The notes under the pieces were generated by a model. That model searched no databases. It saw nothing but the letters and a program-made list of their open reading frames with translations, and was not told the origin of the DNA. DNA of 8,185 nt from Phormidesmis priestleyi (GTDB lineage: Bacteria; Cyanobacteriota; Cyanobacteriia; Phormidesmidales; Phormidesmidaceae): NCBI GenBank assembly GCA_003242115.1, contig QBMP01000208.1, positions 1 through 8,185 on the forward strand, written 5' to 3'. The position numbers were made by a program, and so were the translations under genes. Positions 5,345-8,185 of this stretch are shown in pieces (within the stretch, counting starts at the first letter, position 1; each line of letters begins with the position of its first letter).

Positions 5345-8185
5345 CTAGGAGGCCGCGATTGTCTTAGCAGGGGTAAAGTCAGATTCAATCCCGATAGAAC
5401 CTAACGATTTCTGCTTGGGAATCAAATATTTGCCAAATTTGGCATAGATTGCCGGAATCACCAACAGGGTCAACGCAGTGGACGTAAACAATCCACCTAA
5501 TACGACAATCGCCAAGGGTTGCAAAATCTCATTTCCAGCCCCACTGGCGATCGCTAGCGGCAGCATCCCTAGAGCAGAGGTTAGCGCGGTCATGAGAATG
5601 GCATTTACCCGGTCGAGAGACCCGTTAACAATCACCTCTTTGAGCGGCATTCCCTGAGCAAATTTGCTGTTGTAGTTGTCTACGAGCAGCAGACCATTAC
5701 GAACCGCGACCCCAAACAGGGTGATAAATCCGATCAGGGAGGCAACAGACAAAACGCCGCCGGTCAGCATAATCGAGATAATTCCGCCCACCAGGGCCAG
5801 CGGTAAATTGATCATAATGGCAACCGTCGCCGGTAGCGACTTCACTGAGAAGAACATCAGCACCGAAATCACGACAGCCGCCAGCAGGCTAAACACCAGT
5901 AAGCTACTCGTCGCCCGTTGCTCCGACTCAAACTGTCCGCCATACTGAATAAAGTAGCCGCTGGGCAACTGCACGTTATCTCGAATTTGCGCCTGGATGT
6001 CGCCAACAACGCTGCCCAAATCGCGCCCCGCAACGTTGGTCGAGACCACAATTAATCGGGAAACGTCCTCCCGGTTCACCACGTTTGCCCCCATGCCGTA
6101 ATCAACCTTGGCTACGGTACCCAGAGAAATTTTCTCTCCTGTAGGCGTCAAAATGGGGATGGCGCGAATCGAATCGAGACTACTGCGAGCTGACTCAGGC
6201 AGCATGATCGCAATATCAACAAGCTGCTGATCTTCAGGCACCTGAGAGACCACTTGCCCGTTCAGGGCCGTCTCAACGACTGCTGAGAGTTGGGCCATGT
6301 TGAGCCCGTAGGTCGCCGCTGCGCTCCGGTCGTACTGAATTTGTAATTGGCGGATGGGCAGCTGTGGCTCAAGCTGCAAGTCCACCACGCCTGCAATCGG
6401 TTCGATCAGGTCACGAACCTGTTCACCGACTTGGCGCAGTTCCGCCAAGTCGGGGCCGAAAATTTTGATGGCGATCGCACTGCGCACCCCCGAGAGCACC
6501 TCATCCATCCGGTGGGAAATAAACCCGCCAATATTAGGCGCAACCCCAGGCAATTCTAGAAAAGCCTCCCGCAGTTGTTTAACGCTCTCTTCCCGGTCTT
6601 GCATCGCCAGGTCGCTGAGTTCAATATCGACGTGGGCCATACTCACCCCAGCCCCATCAGCGTCACCAGGAGCCCGCCCGGATCGCACCTGCACCCACTC
6701 ATAAAGCGGATTATCTTTAAGAGAGTTTGCCAACGCATTGCCTGCGCCGTTGGTGATATCTAAAGACACACCGGGAAATAGCACCATCGAGTTAACGAGG
6801 GATTTCTCCTGAAACTCTGGCAAAAACACCCGCCCCAGAGACGGAACAATCGCTGCGGTTGCCACCAAAGCCGCAAGAGCCAGACCTAAAATGAGTTGGG
6901 GAGCCCGCATAGAAAGCCCTAGCAGCGGACGATAGAGCCGCTCTGCAAATCGAGAAACCGCCGTGCCTTCTTGGGGCAACGTCTGATTCGCCAGCAAAAT
7001 CGCACAGAGCGCTGGAGATAGGGTCATCGCTACCAGCGTAGAGGCCACAATTGAAAGTAAATAGGCAATACCCATCGGCGCAAAAATGCGGCCTTCTACT
7101 CCAGTCAGGCTAAAGATCGGCGCAAAAACAACAACAATAATCACCGTTGAAAAGATAACCGCTAGCCTCACTTCTACAGAGGTCTCATACACCACTTGAA
7201 AAGGATGTTTTGGATTCGCCTGTGCCTGATTTTTTTGCAGGCCGCGATAGCAGTTCTCCATATCGACAATCGAGTCATCGACGACCGAGCCAATGGCGAC
7301 CACTAATCCGCCCAGGGTCATGGTGTTGATGCCCAGTCCAAAGGCTCTCATTAACATCAGGCCAACCAGCAGTGACAGGGGAATCGCGCTGAGCGTGATC
7401 GCCGCCGTGCGCCAGTTCATCAAAAACAACAGCATGATGACTGATACGATGACGACGCCTTGGAGCAAGGAGCCACTAACGTTGCGAATGGCTGCATCAA
7501 TAAAGTTAGATTGGCGAAATGTGCGGGTGACCTGCACATCTGTGGGAAACGTCGGCTGAAAAGAGGCCATTACCGCTTCCACCGCTTTACTGACGGTGGG
7601 CGTATCGACATCGGGCTGTTTGATGATCATCAGCACCACGGCAGGCTGACCGTTAAAGCTGGCATCACCTCGTTTTAAAGCTGCGCCGGTTTTTACCTCA
7701 GCCACATCGCTTAGCAAAATCGGCTGGCCGTCTTGCACTCGCACCACAGACTGCTGCAAATCTTCGACGGACTGAACCTGACCGATACCGCGAACGAGCA
7801 ATTCCTGACCGCCACCAATAAGAAAGCCCCCAGGTGCGGTGGCGTTTGACCCTCGGGCAGCTTCAGTAACCTCAGGCAGGGAAACGTTGAGCGATCGCAA
7901 TTTCTCAGGATCAACCAACACCTGTTCTTGACGTTCATCTCCTCCATAAATGGTGATCTGGGAGACCCCCGGCACCGAAAGAATCTGGTTTTTGAGGGTG
8001 ACCTCCACCAATCGGCGCAGATCCATCATGCTGGTTTGTCCCTGTTCGTTGACCGTGAAGGCATACTGCAAAATTGTGCCCAGGGGTGACACCAGCGGTG
8101 AGACTTCTGGTGGATTGGTGCCCTCAGGCAACTGGCTCGTCACCTGCTGGAGCCGTTCTGTAACCGACTGTCTGGCCTGATAAAT
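5345..8185 (-). CDS. RND-superfamily heavy-metal-type efflux permease (CzcA/CusA-like), 5' end outside window
   Basis: 946 residues are visible, open to the window edge (IYQARQSVTERLQQ); about 100 N-terminal residues are missing compared with the 1040-1060 usual for this family. Residues below count from the in-frame GTG at 8143. The layout is: first periplasmic porter domain to about 215; membrane segments about 223-385 with TM4 motif AIGSVVDDSIVDMEN (D289, E296); TM7 around 417-435; second periplasmic domain with HRMDEVLSGVRSAIAIKIFG (544-563); then segments including GFITLFGVAVRNGLLLVDNY and LQPLAIVVLGGLFTSTALTL. Such pumps form inner-membrane trimers and expel substrate by proton antiport through an adaptor and an outer-membrane channel. 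The RMDE-SGVR element is CzcA-like. The aspartate of the CzcA DFG motif is replaced, and the CusA copper-methionine positions appear not to be methionine, so the substrate is open. The adaptor gene is probably upstream, beyond base 8185. TAG at 5345-5347. Confidence 0.96.
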   Translation of the reverse strand: MYQARQSVTERLQQVTSQLPEGTNPPEVSPLVSPLGTILQYAFTVNEQGQTSMMDLRRLVEVTLKNQILSVPGVSQITIYGGDERQEQVLVDPEKLRSLNVSLPEVTEAARGSNATAPGGFLIGGGQELLVRGIGQVQSVEDLQQSVVRVQDGQPILLSDVAEVKTGAALKRGDASFNGQPAVVLMIIKQPDVDTPTVSKAVEAVMASFQPTFPTDVQVTRTFRQSNFIDAAIRNVSGSLLQGVVIVSVIMLLFLMNWRTAAITLSAIPLSLLVGLMLMRAFGLGINTMTLGGLVVAIGSVVDDSIVDMENCYRGLQKNQAQANPKHPFQVVYETSVEVRLAVIFSTVIIVVVFAPIFSLTGVEGRIFAPMGIAYLLSIVASTLVAMTLSPALCAILLANQTLPQEGTAVSRFAERLYRPLLGLSMRAPQLILGLALAALVATAAIVPSLGRVFLPEFQEKSLVNSMVLFPGVSLDITNGAGNALANSLKDNPLYEWVQVRSGRAPGDADGAGVSMAHVDIELSDLAMQDREESVKQLREAFLELPGVAPNIGGFISHRMDEVLSGVRSAIAIKIFGPDLAELRQVGEQVRDLIEPIAGVVDLQLEPQLPIRQLQIQYDRSAAATYGLNMAQLSAVVETALNGQVVSQVPEDQQLVDIAIMLPESARSSLDSIRAIPILTPTGEKISLGTVAKVDYGMGANVVNREDVSRLIVVSTNVAGRDLGSVVGDIQAQIRDNVQLPSGYFIQYGGQFESEQRATSSLLVFSLLAAVVISVLMFFSVKSLPATVAIMINLPLALVGGIISIMLTGGVLSVASLIGFITLFGVAVRNGLLLVDNYNSKFAQGMPLKEVIVNGSLDRVNAILMTALTSALGMLPLAIASGAGNEILQPLAIVVLGGLFTSTALTLLVIPAIYAKFGKYLIPKQKSLGSIGIESDFTPAKTIAAS

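Noticed and set aside
5676..7947. Several open frames on the plus strand and other minus frames across the RND gene
   Set aside because: All are shadows of the long, clearly homologous RND frame and show no recognisable protein features.
1..8185. CRISPR arrays, tRNA or rRNA genes
   Set aside because: No regularly spaced direct repeats and no tRNA- or rRNA-like sequence were seen on either strand.

Overview
The window is a piece of chromosome most likely from a filamentous or otherwise large-genome cyanobacterium. The main support is five perfect copies of the cyanobacterial HIP1 octamer GCGATCGC (116-123, 1122-1129, 5547-5554, 6471-6478, 7891-7898). The types of genes and insertion sequences also fit. 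All five HIP1 copies lie in the conserved genes. None lies between 1130 and 5546, a span that includes the whole mobile-element block.

Region 1 (1-1669) is a reactive-sulfur (sulfide/persulfide) response locus. A minus-strand operon carries a DUF442 rhodanese-like protein (787-1239), followed 77 bp later by an MBL-fold persulfide dioxygenase-like enzyme (1-709, cut by the window edge). A cysteine-rich ArsR-family regulator (1301-1669) is transcribed divergently. Between the two start codons sits a near-perfect 30-bp palindrome (1262-1291), the obvious operator. The set resembles the proteobacterial BigR/Blh system, but the two Blh halves are separate genes and the repressor is divergent. The dioxygenase gene also has a small overlapping upstream ORF with a better Shine-Dalgarno than its own.

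Region 2 (1670-4360) is a graveyard of nested mobile DNA. A minus-strand DDE transposase gene (1957-about 3490) is destroyed by a 1-nt deletion, an in-frame stop, loss of its N-terminus and insertion of a 142-bp MITE (2060-2201). The MITE has 14-bp terminal inverted repeats and a 9-bp target duplication. The N-terminus is lost where an IS1-family element (about 3487-4360) abuts. The IS1 element keeps its A6C frameshift site and catalytic residues. However, insA has lost one base in its zinc-finger region, and insB is frameshifted next to a perfect 16-bp-stem palindrome that looks like the product of a template switch.

Region 3 (4361-8185) holds a possible plus-strand gene remnant, a minus-strand phage-lysozyme-like muramidase (4555-5157) whose membrane-anchor region appears to be frameshifted, a possible hairpin, and most of a large RND-family efflux permease of the CzcA/CusA type (5345-8185, N-terminus beyond the window).

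No rRNA, tRNA or CRISPR array was seen. The locus of most biological interest is the split BigR/Blh-like regulon. The features of most mechanistic interest are the cleanly delimited MITE and the quasi-palindrome mutation in insB.
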